In this document: piece after piece, positions 42,440 through 50,966 of the stretch | Layout: each line of letters starts with the position of its first letter | Position numbering within the stretch: position 1 is the stretch's first letter | NCBI RefSeq assembly: GCF_035325925.1 | Contig: NZ_DAOKZA010000017.1 | Location: forward strand, 8,070 to 72,069 | Length of the DNA stretch: 64,000 bases | Source: Calidifontimicrobium sp035325925 | Lineage (GTDB): Bacteria; Pseudomonadota; Gammaproteobacteria; Burkholderiales; Burkholderiaceae_C | Reading direction: 5' to 3' | Program-made: the position numbers and the translations under genes | The notes under the pieces: generated by a model | Databases searched by the model: none | What the model was told of the DNA's origin: nothing | The model's input: only the letters and a program-made list of their open reading frames with translations

Positions 42440-43027
42440 ATGGCGACGACCAAGGCAAAGAAGTCCGAACTGGCCCAGGCGGCCGACAGCCTCGCGCAGG
42501 CGGCGCACCACGTGGGTGAAGCCGTCAGCCAGAAGCTCGACGAGGTCGGCAGCGCGGCGTCGGCCGAGCTCGGCAAGGCCAAGCAGACCGCGCTGAAGAA
42601 GCGCGACCAGGCCAAGCGCAAGCTAGACGCCGTGCTGAAGAAGGCCGAGACCAAGCTGAAGAAGGCGAGCACCGAGGCGAAGAAGTCGGTGCGCAGCGCG
42701 GTGCGCAAGGCCGAACAGAAGCTCGAGTCGACGAAGAAGACCGCGCAGAAGAAGCTCGCCAGCCTGCAGAGCACCGCCGAGCGCAAGGGCAAGGCCGCGG
42801 CCAAGGCGGTGGAGAAGGAAGCGCAGGTGCTGAAGAAGGCGGCGACGAAGAAGGTCGGCGCGGCGAAGAAGGCGGTCACCCAGCAGGTGGCGAGCGCGAA
42901 GAAGGCCGTGGCGAAGCAGGCCGCGCCGGTGAAGAAGGCCGCTGCGAAGAAGGCCGCCGCGGTGAAGAAGACTGCTGCGAAGAAGGCGCCGGCGAAGAAG
43001 GCCGCGGCCAAGAAGGCCGCGGCGTGA
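42440..43027 (+). CDS. Histone H1-like lysine/alanine-rich protein
   Basis: The 195-residue protein is built from Lys and Ala: residues 1-120 form an amphipathic helical region (LAQAADSLAQAAHHVGEAVSQ, then KKAETKLKKASTEAKK repeats). The C-terminal 60 residues are degenerate KKAAAKKA repeats like those of AlgP and eukaryotic H1 tails. Such proteins bind DNA without strong sequence preference and may compact the nucleoid. ATG 42440 is used; the longer frame from 42383 reads upstream DNA. The codon mix is AAG/GCC-biased as expected. Confidence 0.8.
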   Translation: MATTKAKKSELAQAADSLAQAAHHVGEAVSQKLDEVGSAASAELGKAKQTALKKRDQAKRKLDAVLKKAETKLKKASTEAKKSVRSAVRKAEQKLESTKKTAQKKLASLQSTAERKGKAAAKAVEKEAQVLKKAATKKVGAAKKAVTQQVASAKKAVAKQAAPVKKAAAKKAAAVKKTAAKKAPAKKAAAKKAAA

Positions 43028-43099
43028 GGACGGCGGGGTGACGGCGGTGGCCGGTTCGCCGCGCGTGCGCGCCGGCCGGTCGGCCGCGCGCGGGCGCCG

Positions 43100-43939
43100 G
43101 TGAGCCGTCACCGCTTCACGCAGGTCGACGTCTTCGCCGACGTCGCGCTGGCCGGCAACGCGCTGGCGGTGGTGCACGACGCGCAGCCGCTCGACGACGC
43201 GCGCATGGCCGCCTTCGCGCGCTGGACCCAGCTGTCCGAGACGACCTATCTGCTGCCGCCCGACGACGTGCGCGCCGACTACCGCGTGCGCATCTTCACG
43301 CCGTCGGCCGAACTGCCGTTCGCCGGCCACCCGACGCTGGGCAGCTGTGCCGCGTGGCTGGCTGCTGGCGGCGTGCCGCGCGGCGGCGGCGAGATCGTGC
43401 AGCAGTGCGGCGTCGGCCTCGTGCGCGTGCGCCGCGACGGTGCCGGGCTGGCTTTCGCGGCACCGCCGCTGCGCGCCGCCGGGCCGCTCGACGAGGCGCT
43501 GCTGGCGCGCATCGCCGGCTGGCTGGGCGTGCCGCGCGCCGACCTGGTGGCGCACCAGCGCGTCGACAACGGCCCCGGCTGGGTCGCGGTGATGCTGCCG
43601 TCGGCCGCCGCGGTGCGCGCGCTGCGCCCGGACTTCGGCGGCCAGCGCGATGTGTTCCTCGGCGTGGTCGGCGCCGAGCCCGCCGGGCACTCGACCGCGT
43701 TCGAGGTGCGAGCGTTCTTCCCGTCGGCCGGCGGCATGGCCGAGGACCCGGTCACCGGCAGCCTGCAGGCTGGCCTCGCGCAGTGGCTGATCGGCGCCGG
43801 CATCGCGCCGGCGCGCTACGTCGCGGCGCAGGGCGCAGCGCTGCGGCGCGCCGGGCGCGTGTCCGTGGCGCGCGAGGACGGCGAGGTGTGGGTCGGCGGC
43901 CACGTCAGCGCCTGCATCGAAGGCGTGGTGACGCTGTGA
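43100..43939 (+). CDS. PhzF-family isomerase/epimerase
   Basis: The 279-residue protein belongs to the PhzF/diaminopimelate-epimerase fold. It has FTQVDVFADVALAGNALAVV at the N-terminus, LSETTYLLPP with the catalytic Glu, RIFTPSAELPFAGHPTLGS and the C-terminal MAEDPVTGSLQAGLAQWL. Members have varied isomerase roles, and no phenazine gene is nearby. GTG 43100 is the start. Its stop overlaps the next start (GTGA, 43936-43939). Confidence 0.92.
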   Translation: MSRHRFTQVDVFADVALAGNALAVVHDAQPLDDARMAAFARWTQLSETTYLLPPDDVRADYRVRIFTPSAELPFAGHPTLGSCAAWLAAGGVPRGGGEIVQQCGVGLVRVRRDGAGLAFAAPPLRAAGPLDEALLARIAGWLGVPRADLVAHQRVDNGPGWVAVMLPSAAAVRALRPDFGGQRDVFLGVVGAEPAGHSTAFEVRAFFPSAGGMAEDPVTGSLQAGLAQWLIGAGIAPARYVAAQGAALRRAGRVSVAREDGEVWVGGHVSACIEGVVTL

Positions 43940-44613
43940 GCGCCGCCGCGCGACCGCCGGCACTCGATCACCTGGTGGTCGCGGCGCACTCGCTGGCGCA
44001 GGGGGCCGCTTGGTGCGAGTCGACGTTCGGCGTCGCGCCCGAGGCGGGCGGGCGCCACCCGCTGATGGGCACGCACAACCGGCTGCTGGCGATCGGCGGC
44101 GACGCCTTCCCCGGCTGCTACCTGGAGCTGATCGCGATCGATCCCGACGCGAGCGCGCCGCCGCACCCGCGCTGGTTCGGCCTCGATGCGCCGGCGCTGC
44201 AGGCGTCGCTGCAACGCCACGGGCCGCGGCTGGTGACCTGGGTCGCGCGCTGCGACGACATCGACGCGCGCTGCGCGACGCTCGCGGCGCTCGGCGCCGA
44301 CCCCGGCAGCGTCGTCGCCGCCGAGCGCGACACGCCCGCGGGCACGCTGCGCTGGCGCATCAGCGTGCGCGGCGACGGCCGGCCGCTCGCCGGAGGCGCG
44401 CTGCCGACCTGGATCCAGTGGCGCGGGCCGCACCCCTGCGAGCGCCTGCCCGACCGTGGCGTGCGGTTGCGCAGTTTCGCGCTGCACGGCGTCGCCGCCG
44501 ACGCGTTCGCGGCGATCGCGGTGCCCGGCGTGGTGCGAGCCGATGCGCCGGCGGCGGCGCTGGCGGCGAACTTCGACACCCCGCGCGGCGTCGTCACGCT
44601 GCGCAGCGGGTGA
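43936..44613 (+). CDS. VOC/glyoxalase-like domain protein
   Basis: The 225-residue protein has the glyoxalase_3-like start LDHLVVAAHSLAQGAAWCESTFGV and GRHPLMGTHNRLLAIG...YLELIAIDP, the common pattern of this vicinal-oxygen-chelate subgroup. A metal-dependent lyase or dioxygenase activity is plausible, but the substrate is unknown. GTG 43936 overlaps the phzF-like stop by 4 bp, so the two are co-translated. Confidence 0.85.
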   Translation: MSAAARPPALDHLVVAAHSLAQGAAWCESTFGVAPEAGGRHPLMGTHNRLLAIGGDAFPGCYLELIAIDPDASAPPHPRWFGLDAPALQASLQRHGPRLVTWVARCDDIDARCATLAALGADPGSVVAAERDTPAGTLRWRISVRGDGRPLAGGALPTWIQWRGPHPCERLPDRGVRLRSFALHGVAADAFAAIAVPGVVRADAPAAALAANFDTPRGVVTLRSG

Positions 44614-44700
44614 GGTGAACCACGCCCGTCGCCCGTGGCGCGATGCGCGGTGGGCATCGGCAGCGCGGCCGGCGGCGCCGTTGCGCGGCTATGCTCGCGC

Positions 44701-45426
44701 ATGACCGACGAACTGTTCCGCGAAGACGCCACGCTGCACGCCTGCGACGCCGTCGTCACCGCCGTCGACGCGCGCGGCGTGCAACTCGACCGCACGGTGT
44801 TCTACCCGCTCGGCGGCGGGCAGGCCGGCGACCGCGGCGTGCTGCGCCTGTGCGACGGGCGCGAACTGGCGATCGCCGACACGCGCAAGGGCGACGCGCC
44901 CGGCGCGGTGCTGCACGTTCCTGCACCGGGGCAGGAGGCGCTGCTCGCCGCGCTGGCGGCGGGCGCACCGGTGCTTGCGCGCATCGACGCCGAGCGGCGG
45001 CGGCGCCACATGCGCTTGCACACCGCGACGCACCTGCTGTGTGCGCTGGTGCCGCATCCGGTCAACGGCTGCTCGATCACCGCCGACCACGCGCGGCTGG
45101 ACTTCCACATGACCGAGCCGCTCGACAAGCAGGCCCTCAACGACGGGCTCGCGCGCCTGGTCGCGCTCGCCCGGCCGGTGCGTCACCGCTGGATCGGCGA
45201 GGACGAGCTCGACGCCAACCCGCAGCTGGTGCGCAGCATGAGCGTGCAGCCGCCGCGCGGCCTCGGGCGCGTGCGGGTGCTCGAGATCGAGGGCGTCGAC
45301 CTGCAGCCTTGCGGCGGCACGCACGTGGCCGACACGGCCGACGTCGGCGACGTCGTGGTCACGAAGGTCGAGAAGAAGTCGGCGACGACGCGGCGCGTCG
45401 TGCTCGGCTTCGCCGGCGCCGCCTGA
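44701..45426 (+). CDS. Alanyl-tRNA editing protein AlaX
   Basis: The 241-residue free-standing editing domain hydrolyses mischarged Ser- or Gly-tRNA(Ala). It has the N-terminal beta-barrel part (LDRTVFYPLGGGQAGDRGVL). The zinc motifs are HTATH (about 104-108, in RLHTATHLLCAL) and CGGTH (about 203-207, in LQPCGGTHVADTADVG). TATGCT at 44690-44695 ends five bases before ATG 44701, so it may be leaderless. It closes the phzF-VOC-alaX plus-strand run. Confidence 0.95.
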   Translation: MTDELFREDATLHACDAVVTAVDARGVQLDRTVFYPLGGGQAGDRGVLRLCDGRELAIADTRKGDAPGAVLHVPAPGQEALLAALAAGAPVLARIDAERRRRHMRLHTATHLLCALVPHPVNGCSITADHARLDFHMTEPLDKQALNDGLARLVALARPVRHRWIGEDELDANPQLVRSMSVQPPRGLGRVRVLEIEGVDLQPCGGTHVADTADVGDVVVTKVEKKSATTRRVVLGFAGAA

Positions 45427-45471
45427 CGCCGCCGCGGGCAGCGCCGTGAGGCGCGCCCGCAGCCGCAGGGC

Positions 45472-45927
45472 TCAGTCCTTGCGGAAGTTGTCGTGGCAGG
45501 CCTTGCAGCTCTGCGCCGCGGGGCCGAACGCCGCCTTGAGCTGATCGAGGTTGTTCGACTTCGCCGCGGCGGCGAGCTTGGCCACCTCCTCCTGCATCTT
45601 GCCCGCGGCGGCGTCGAACTTCGCGCGCTCGGTCCAGATTGCCGGCAGTGCGCGCGTGTCGCCCTTGTCGGTGCCATCGACGAAGCCGGCGAACGGCAGT
45701 TTCGACAGCGTCGCGACGATGTCCGCGTTGTCGGCTGCCATCTTGGCATCGAACGGCACCCGGCCCTGAGCCATCGCACCGATACGGCCGAAGTGCTGCC
45801 CCATCGCGAACAGCACGCCCTTGCGGTACTTGACCGCATCGTCAGGGCGCTGGAACTGCGCCGAGGCGCTCAGGCTGGTGGCGACGGCGGTGGCCGCGAC
45901 GGCCGTGCTGACAAGCAGACGCTTCAT
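45472..45927 (-). CDS. Cytochrome c'-type periplasmic haem protein
   Basis: The 151-residue protein has a signal peptide (MKRLLVSTAVAATAVATSLSASA). The mature helical bundle has RPDDAVKYRKGVLFAMGQHFGRIGAM at the start and the haem-binding CKACH near the C-terminus (SCKACHDNFRKD). This is the class II cytochrome c' arrangement. ATG 45927 has AAGGAG upstream. It is divergent from the cytochrome b561 gene at 46095, and the two probably form an electron-transfer pair. Confidence 0.93.
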   Translation of the reverse strand: MKRLLVSTAVAATAVATSLSASAQFQRPDDAVKYRKGVLFAMGQHFGRIGAMAQGRVPFDAKMAADNADIVATLSKLPFAGFVDGTDKGDTRALPAIWTERAKFDAAAGKMQEEVAKLAAAAKSNNLDQLKAAFGPAAQSCKACHDNFRKD

Positions 45928-46094
45928 CCGGGATGCTCCTTCGACGAATGGGTGGGCAGTGCGCGCGCCACCCGCGGGGCTGGCAGCGCCGGCCGCAGTG
46001 TAGCCACGCATCGCGCGGCGCGCAGAGGCCGCGGTGGCCCGTCGCGGCGTGGCAGGTTATCGTTGCGCCCTGGCCCACCATCAACGCCTACTGC

Positions 46095-46781
46095 ATGACC
46101 CCTGCCGCCGAACCCGCGACCACCGCCGTGCGCGTGTGGGACCTGCCGACGCGCCTGTTCCACTGGGTGCTCGCGGCGTCGGTGATCGGCTCGGTGGTCA
46201 GCGCGAAGATCGGCGGCAACGCCATGTCGTGGCACTTCCGCTTCGGCTACGTGGTGCTCACGCTGCTGGCGTTTCGCGTGCTGTGGGGGTTTGCCGGCGG
46301 GCACTGGTCGCGCTTCGCGACGTTTGCCTACACGCCGGCGGCGCTCGTGCGCTACCTGCGCGGCGTGCCGCGCCCCGGCGAGCGATTCGACGTCGGCCAC
46401 AGCCCGCTGGGCGCGCTGTCGGTGTTCGCGATGCTCGCGGCGCTGGCGGTGCAGCTGGGCACCGGGCTGATCGCCGACGACGAGATCGCCAACGTCGGCC
46501 CGCTGAACCGCCACGTCGCGGTCGCTACCGGGCTGGCCGCGACCGCGTACCACAAGAGCGTCGGACAGGCGCTGGTGATCGTGCTGGTGGCGCTGCACGT
46601 GGTCGCGATCGTCGTGTACCTGCTGCGGCGGCGCAACCTGATCGCGCCGATGGTCCACGGCGACAAGCGGCTGCCGGCGTCGGTGCCGGCGTCGGCCGAC
46701 ACGCTGGCCACGCGGCTGTTCGCCGCGGTGCTGCTGGCCGGCTGCGCGGCGGTCGTCGACTGGCTGGTCTCGCAGGGCTGA
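46095..46781 (+). CDS. Cytochrome b561-type membrane protein
   Basis: The 228-residue integral membrane protein has WDLPTRLFHWVLAASVIGS at the N-terminus. Further helices carry haem-ligand histidines (AMSWHFRFGYVVLTLLAFRVLWGF; AYHKSVGQALVIVLVALHVVAIVVYLLRR). It belongs to the prokaryotic b561/NiFe-hydrogenase b-subunit family. It is often found beside a soluble cytochrome c', as here, and would pass electrons across the inner membrane. Confidence 0.92.
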   Translation: MTPAAEPATTAVRVWDLPTRLFHWVLAASVIGSVVSAKIGGNAMSWHFRFGYVVLTLLAFRVLWGFAGGHWSRFATFAYTPAALVRYLRGVPRPGERFDVGHSPLGALSVFAMLAALAVQLGTGLIADDEIANVGPLNRHVAVATGLAATAYHKSVGQALVIVLVALHVVAIVVYLLRRRNLIAPMVHGDKRLPASVPASADTLATRLFAAVLLAGCAAVVDWLVSQG

Positions 46782-46868
46782 AGTGAACCTCGCCCTACGC
46801 GCTTCGCGCCCCCCCTCCCGGGGAGGGGGCGCCGCCAGCGGACCGGCAAGGCCGGATCCGCGGCGATC
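46782..46868 (+). repeat. GC-rich post-stop intergenic repeat after cytochrome b561
   Basis: It follows the stop at 46781 and contains CGCGCTTCGCGCC, a C-run, GGGGAGGGGGCGCCGCCAGC, GGCAAGGCCGG and ATCCGCGGCG, the same order as in the other copies. Confidence 0.7.
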
Positions 46869-46927
46869 GCTCGATGGCGTCGGGTTCGTGCGTCGCGGGT
46901 CGCGCGAAGCGCGGTGGGGCAACTGAC

Positions 46928-47494
46928 ATGAGCCTGCCTGCCGGCGCGCACGGTTCGGTGCCGACCCCTGCGATGCCAGGGACCACCGACGACGACTCCG
47001 CGGCGCGCGTGCCGCGCATCGAACTGCTGCACGCCGACGGCGACGAGCACCTCGCGCTGGCGCGGGCGATCTTCCGCGAGTACGCCGAGCAGCTCGATGT
47101 CGACCTGTGCTTCCAGGGCTTCGACGACGAACTCGCCGCGTTGCCCGGCGAGTACGCGCCGCCGGCGGGTGCGCTGCTGCTGGCCTTCGTCGACGGTGAG
47201 CTCGCCGGCTGCGGCGCGCTGCGCGCGCTGTTCGACGTCGACTACGCCAACGCCTGCGAGATGAAGCGCCTGTACGTGCGCCGCGCGTTCCGCGGCTTCG
47301 GCATCGGGCGGCTGCTGGCACAGGCGCTGATGGACCACGCCACCGGTGCCGGCTACTCGGTGATGCTGCTCGACACGCTCGACGACATGGAGGCCGCGCG
47401 CGGCCTGTACGCGTCGCTGGGCTTCGAGGAGGTGCCGCCCTATTACTACAACCCGCTGCCGGGCGCACACTACCTGAAGGCCGAGCTCGACTGA
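46928..47494 (+). CDS. GNAT-family N-acetyltransferase
   Basis: The 188-residue protein has the GNAT acetyl-CoA-binding pattern: FVDGELAGCGALRAL, CEMKRLYVRRAFRGFGIGRLLAQALMDHA (motif A with Arg/Gly-x-Gly, about 117-144) and a C-terminal MLLDTLDDMEAARGLYASLGFEEVPPYYYNPLPG. Such enzymes acetylate amines; the substrate is unknown. The ATG at 46928 is chosen; an ATG at 46874 would add 18 unlikely residues. Confidence 0.88.
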   Translation: MSLPAGAHGSVPTPAMPGTTDDDSAARVPRIELLHADGDEHLALARAIFREYAEQLDVDLCFQGFDDELAALPGEYAPPAGALLLAFVDGELAGCGALRALFDVDYANACEMKRLYVRRAFRGFGIGRLLAQALMDHATGAGYSVMLLDTLDDMEAARGLYASLGFEEVPPYYYNPLPGAHYLKAELD

Positions 47495-47583
47495 AGGCCT
47501 GCGCGGCCGGGCGTCGCCCTGCCCGTCCCGCAGCGGGCCGCAAGACTCGGGGCGGCCCGGCGTTTCGTCGAGAGGAGCACGCC

Positions 47584-48405
47584 ATGAACCCGTTTCGCCA
47601 ACTGCTCAAGGCCAGCGGCTCGCACCCGCCGGTGGGCACCTGGATCGTCTCGGCGAGCCCGCTGGTGGCCGAGGCCATCGGTCACGCCGGTTTCGACTGG
47701 GGCGTCATCGACATGGAGCACGCGCCGCTGGACGTCTCGGGCGTCGTCGGCATGCTGCAGGCGGTGGGCAACACGAAGATGGTGCCGGTGGTGCGCGTGC
47801 CGTGGAACGACGCGGTGGTCGTCAAGCGGGTGCTCGACGCCGGGGCGCTGACGCTGATGTTCCCGTTCGTGCAGAGCGCCGACGAGGCACGCCGCGCGGT
47901 GGCCGCCACACGCTACCCGCCCGAGGGCGTGCGCGGCGTCATCGGCATGAGCCGCGCGACGCGCTTCGGCACCATCGGCCCCTTCGTCGCGCACGCGCAG
48001 CGCAGCGTCGGCGTCATCGTGCAGCTCGAGTCGCCGGCAGCGCTCGACGCGATCGCCGAGATTGCCGAGGTGCCCGGCGTCGACGCGCTGTTCCTCGGGC
48101 CGGCCGACCTCGCCGCGGCGATGGGCCACGCCGGCCACAGCGACCACCCGGCGGTGCTCGAGCGCATGGCGCAGGCGGCGCACCGCTGCAAGCAGCTCGG
48201 CAAGCCGGTGGGCACGATCGGCGAGTCGCCCGCCGCGGTGGTGCAGTACCGCGCCTGCGGCTGCGACTTCGTCGCCATCGGCTCCGACCTGGGGCTGCTG
48301 ATGCGCGGCGCGCAGGCCGCCGCCGGCGCGCTGCGCACGCAGGACGTGCAGACGCACGTGCACTCGGTGGTCAGCGGCACGCGCACCGAAGGCGCCGGCG
48401 CCTGA
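47584..48405 (+). CDS. HpcH/HpaI-family aldolase
   Basis: The 273-residue class II pyruvate aldolase has VGTWIVSASPLVAEAIGHAGFDWGVIDMEHAPLD, VPVVRVPWNDAVVVKRVLDAGALTLMFP, VIVQLESPAALDAI and the GVDALFLGPADLAAAMG metal-site region. Relatives cleave 2-keto-3-deoxy sugar acids or 4-hydroxy-2-oxoheptanedioate to pyruvate and an aldehyde. The substrate is undetermined. AGAGGAG precedes ATG 47584. Its neighbours give no pathway clue. Confidence 0.92.
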   Translation: MNPFRQLLKASGSHPPVGTWIVSASPLVAEAIGHAGFDWGVIDMEHAPLDVSGVVGMLQAVGNTKMVPVVRVPWNDAVVVKRVLDAGALTLMFPFVQSADEARRAVAATRYPPEGVRGVIGMSRATRFGTIGPFVAHAQRSVGVIVQLESPAALDAIAEIAEVPGVDALFLGPADLAAAMGHAGHSDHPAVLERMAQAAHRCKQLGKPVGTIGESPAAVVQYRACGCDFVAIGSDLGLLMRGAQAAAGALRTQDVQTHVHSVVSGTRTEGAGA

Positions 48406-48415
48406 CGCCCCGCGT

Positions 48416-50008
48416 TCAGCGCGCCGGCCAGCCGGCGACCAACGCCTGCACGCGCGCGGCCAGCGCCGGCAGGTCGACGTCGGTGTCGAGCACCACCGCG
48501 GCCTCGTCGGCGGCCGGCGGCTCGCGCACGCGCTGCTGCAGCGCCAGCACCGGCGCGGTCGCGTCCGACGCGTCGCTGCCCTGCGCCGCGCGGCGGGCCA
48601 GCCGATGCCGCAGCACCGCGTCGGGCGCGGTGCACTCGACGGTGATGCAGCGTGCGCCGCACGCGGCGGCCAGCGTGCGCATCGCGTCGCGTTCGTCGCG
48701 GCGCAGGAACGCCGCGTCGACGACCACCGCGATGCCGCCTTCGAGCGCCAGCCGCGCGATCTCGGCCAGCCGCGCGTAGGTGCGCTCGGTGGCGCGCGCG
48801 TGGTACAGCCGCGCCGGGTCGACGCGATCGGTCGGCGCCAGCCCGTGCAGGCGCTTGCGCTCGACGTCGGAGCGCACGCACACCGCGCCCAGCGCGTGCA
48901 CCAGCAGCTGCGCGACGGTGCTCTTGCCGCTGCCGCTGACGCCGGTGGTCAGCACCAGCCGCGGCGCCGCCGGGTGCGCCAGCGCCGTCGCCAGCGCGAT
49001 GCGCCGTCGCGCCGCCGAGGTGGCCACCGCGCGCTCGGCGGCGCCCGCGTCGGGCTGCCGGGCGCGGATCGCCGCCACCTTGGCGCGCACCAGCGCGCGG
49101 TGCACCGCGAAGGCGCGCACCGTGGGCAGCGCGTCGTGGTCGCCGCCGCGCTCGAGGTAGGCGCTCAGGAAGCGCCAGCCGAGCGCCGGCAACCCGTGGT
49201 CGAGCAGGTCCATGAAGGTGAACGCCGCGTCGGACATCGTGTCGACGTGGCGCAGCCGCGGGTCGAACTCGAGCGCGTCGAACAGCAGCGGCGCACCGTC
49301 GAGCCAGGCGATGTTGCCCAGGTGCAGGTCGCCGTGGCCTTCGCGCACGCGGCCGCGCGCGCGCCGCCGCTGCAGCCGCGGCGCGATCGCCGCGTGCGCT
49401 TCGACGCTCCAGTCGCGCAGCGCGCCCACCGCCTGCGGCTCCACGCCGAGCGTGGCCAGCGACGCCAGGTTGTCGAGCACCACGCGGCGCACGTCGCGCG
49501 GGTCGCCCCACGCCGCCGCCGACGCCGGCAGCGCGGCGTGGAACGCGGCCACCGCCCCTGCCAGCGCGTCGACCTGCGCCTCGCCCAGCCGGCCGGCGGC
49601 GGCGAGGCGGTCGAACGCCGCGTCGCGGTCGAAGCGCCGCATGCGCAACGCCCAGTCGACCGCCGCGGCGGCGTCGTCGGCGTCGTCGGCGCGCCCCAGC
49701 CGCGGCGCCTCGATCGGGCCGAGCACCGGCAGCACGTCGACGTACCAGCGCGCCGCGGTGCGCCGGTTCAGCCGCAGCTCCTCGGCGCAGAAGTGCTGCC
49801 GGCGCGCGCGCGTCGAGAAGTCGACGAAGTCGAGCGCCAGCGGCTTCTTCAGTTTCAGCGCCCAGTCGCCGGCCAGCAGCACCGACGACAGGTGCGTCTC
49901 GATCACCTCGGCCGCGCCGGCGAACGGCCGCGGCCAGGCGTCGGGGCGCGCCAGGCCGCGCACCAGCCGGTGGTGACGGTCGAGGGTGTCGGCTTCGTTC
50001 TCGGGCAT
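48416..50008 (-). CDS. Two-domain protein: APH-like kinase plus P-loop kinase
   Basis: The 530-residue protein joins an N-terminal aminoglycoside-phosphotransferase-like domain (about 1-330) to a C-terminal P-loop kinase domain (about 340-530). The first has ALKLKKPLALDFVDFS and the catalytic GHGDLHLGNIAWLDG...LFDALEFDPRLRHVDTMSDAAF. The second has LTTGVSGSGKSTVAQLLVHALGAVCVRSDVERKRLHGL. This is the COG2187-COG0645 fusion, widespread and of unknown substrate. ATG 50008 (MPENEADTLDRHHRLVRGL) is typical. It is convergent with the aldolase. Confidence 0.88.
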   Translation of the reverse strand: MPENEADTLDRHHRLVRGLARPDAWPRPFAGAAEVIETHLSSVLLAGDWALKLKKPLALDFVDFSTRARRQHFCAEELRLNRRTAARWYVDVLPVLGPIEAPRLGRADDADDAAAAVDWALRMRRFDRDAAFDRLAAAGRLGEAQVDALAGAVAAFHAALPASAAAWGDPRDVRRVVLDNLASLATLGVEPQAVGALRDWSVEAHAAIAPRLQRRRARGRVREGHGDLHLGNIAWLDGAPLLFDALEFDPRLRHVDTMSDAAFTFMDLLDHGLPALGWRFLSAYLERGGDHDALPTVRAFAVHRALVRAKVAAIRARQPDAGAAERAVATSAARRRIALATALAHPAAPRLVLTTGVSGSGKSTVAQLLVHALGAVCVRSDVERKRLHGLAPTDRVDPARLYHARATERTYARLAEIARLALEGGIAVVVDAAFLRRDERDAMRTLAAACGARCITVECTAPDAVLRHRLARRAAQGSDASDATAPVLALQQRVREPPAADEAAVVLDTDVDLPALAARVQALVAGWPAR

Positions 50009-50139
50009 GGGCCGATTGTCGGCCGCGCGGCGGGCGGGGTCCCCCGCGTGGGGGCCGCCTTCGGGCGATGGAGACGGCGTCGCCACCAACGCACGATGGG
50101 CGCTCGCACCCGCCGTGCGCATCCCACGCAGGAGGCCGC

Positions 50140-50436
50140 ATGCCCCACCCCGCCCACCGCCCGCAGCGTCGGCCGTCGTCGCCGTGGCGGCGCTGGTTCG
50201 ACGCCGCACCGCGGGCACGCCGCTGCAGCGCCGACGCCCGCCTCGACGCCGCGCTGCGCGACGTGCTCGACGCCCACGACGACCCCCCGCCCGCCGACCC
50301 CGACGACGACGTGCCGCGCGGCTGCGCCTGGTACGTGTCGAGCCACGACCTGGCCCACGGCGTCGAGGTGCAGGAGCGCGACGCGACCGACGCCGACCTC
50401 TGGCCGCTGCTGTCGTGGCAGTTGCGCTACGCGTGA
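50140..50436 (+). CDS. Small uncharacterised protein
   Basis: The 98-residue protein starts at ATG 50140, preceded by a strong AGGAGG. It has an arginine/proline-rich N-terminus and a C-terminal half reading CAWYVSSHDLAHGVEVQERD followed by LWPLLSWQLRYA. I recognise no domain. The good ribosome-binding site and the change of composition at the start support a real gene. Confidence 0.65.
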   Translation: MPHPAHRPQRRPSSPWRRWFDAAPRARRCSADARLDAALRDVLDAHDDPPPADPDDDVPRGCAWYVSSHDLAHGVEVQERDATDADLWPLLSWQLRYA

Positions 50437-50692
50437 ACGCCCTGGCACCGGCCCCCCGGGCCGGCGGTCCGGCCCGCCCCCACCGAGAACCCGGCTGGCC
50501 CGTGGCGGCCCGAAGCCGCGTCGAGCGCGCGTTCGTCGAGCGCGCATTCGTCGTGCGCACGCCCGTTCGTCGTCGCCGATGGCGTTCCATCGCCGGTGCC
50601 CGGCGATCGGTCGCAATGCGCTCGCGCGGCGGCGGTGCGCTGCCTAGAGTTCGCTCCATCGACCAAGCCGCAGCACCCCGGAGCCGAACACC

Positions 50693-50905
50693 ATGCATCG
50701 CCACCTGAGCACCCGCCTGACCGCCCTCGCCGCCGCGTTCGGCGTCACCGGCCTGATGCTGACCGGCATGCACGGGCTCGCGCAGCACGAGTCGCAGGAC
50801 CTGCGCCTGGCGCAGCTCGCGCAGCAGGCCGCTGCCGAGCGCGTCGCCGCCACGGACCCGGCGCACGGCTGCCCGCTGACGCCCGCGGCGGAGGCGCACG
50901 GCTGA
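50693..50905 (+). CDS. Small protein with signal-like N-terminus
   Basis: The 70-residue protein has a hydrophobic segment (LTALAAAFGVTGLMLTGMHGLA) after MHRHLSTR, then a Gln/Ala-rich helix (LRLAQLAQQAAAERVAA) and a single Cys. It is probably exported or membrane-anchored. No family is recognised. The 256 bp upstream contain a GGCCCCCCGGGCC palindrome near 50452 and no other gene. Confidence 0.5.
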   Translation: MHRHLSTRLTALAAAFGVTGLMLTGMHGLAQHESQDLRLAQLAQQAAAERVAATDPAHGCPLTPAAEAHG

Positions 50906-50966
50906 CGACCCCGGCGCCGGGCTGCGCCCGGCCCGGCGACGACGGTCGCGCCGTGGCCGTCATCGC

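Noticed and set aside
42700..43027. The repetitive AAG/GCC tract as a CRISPR or tandem-repeat locus.
   Set aside because: It is codon repetition in the Lys/Ala tail of the histone-like gene, with no spacer structure.
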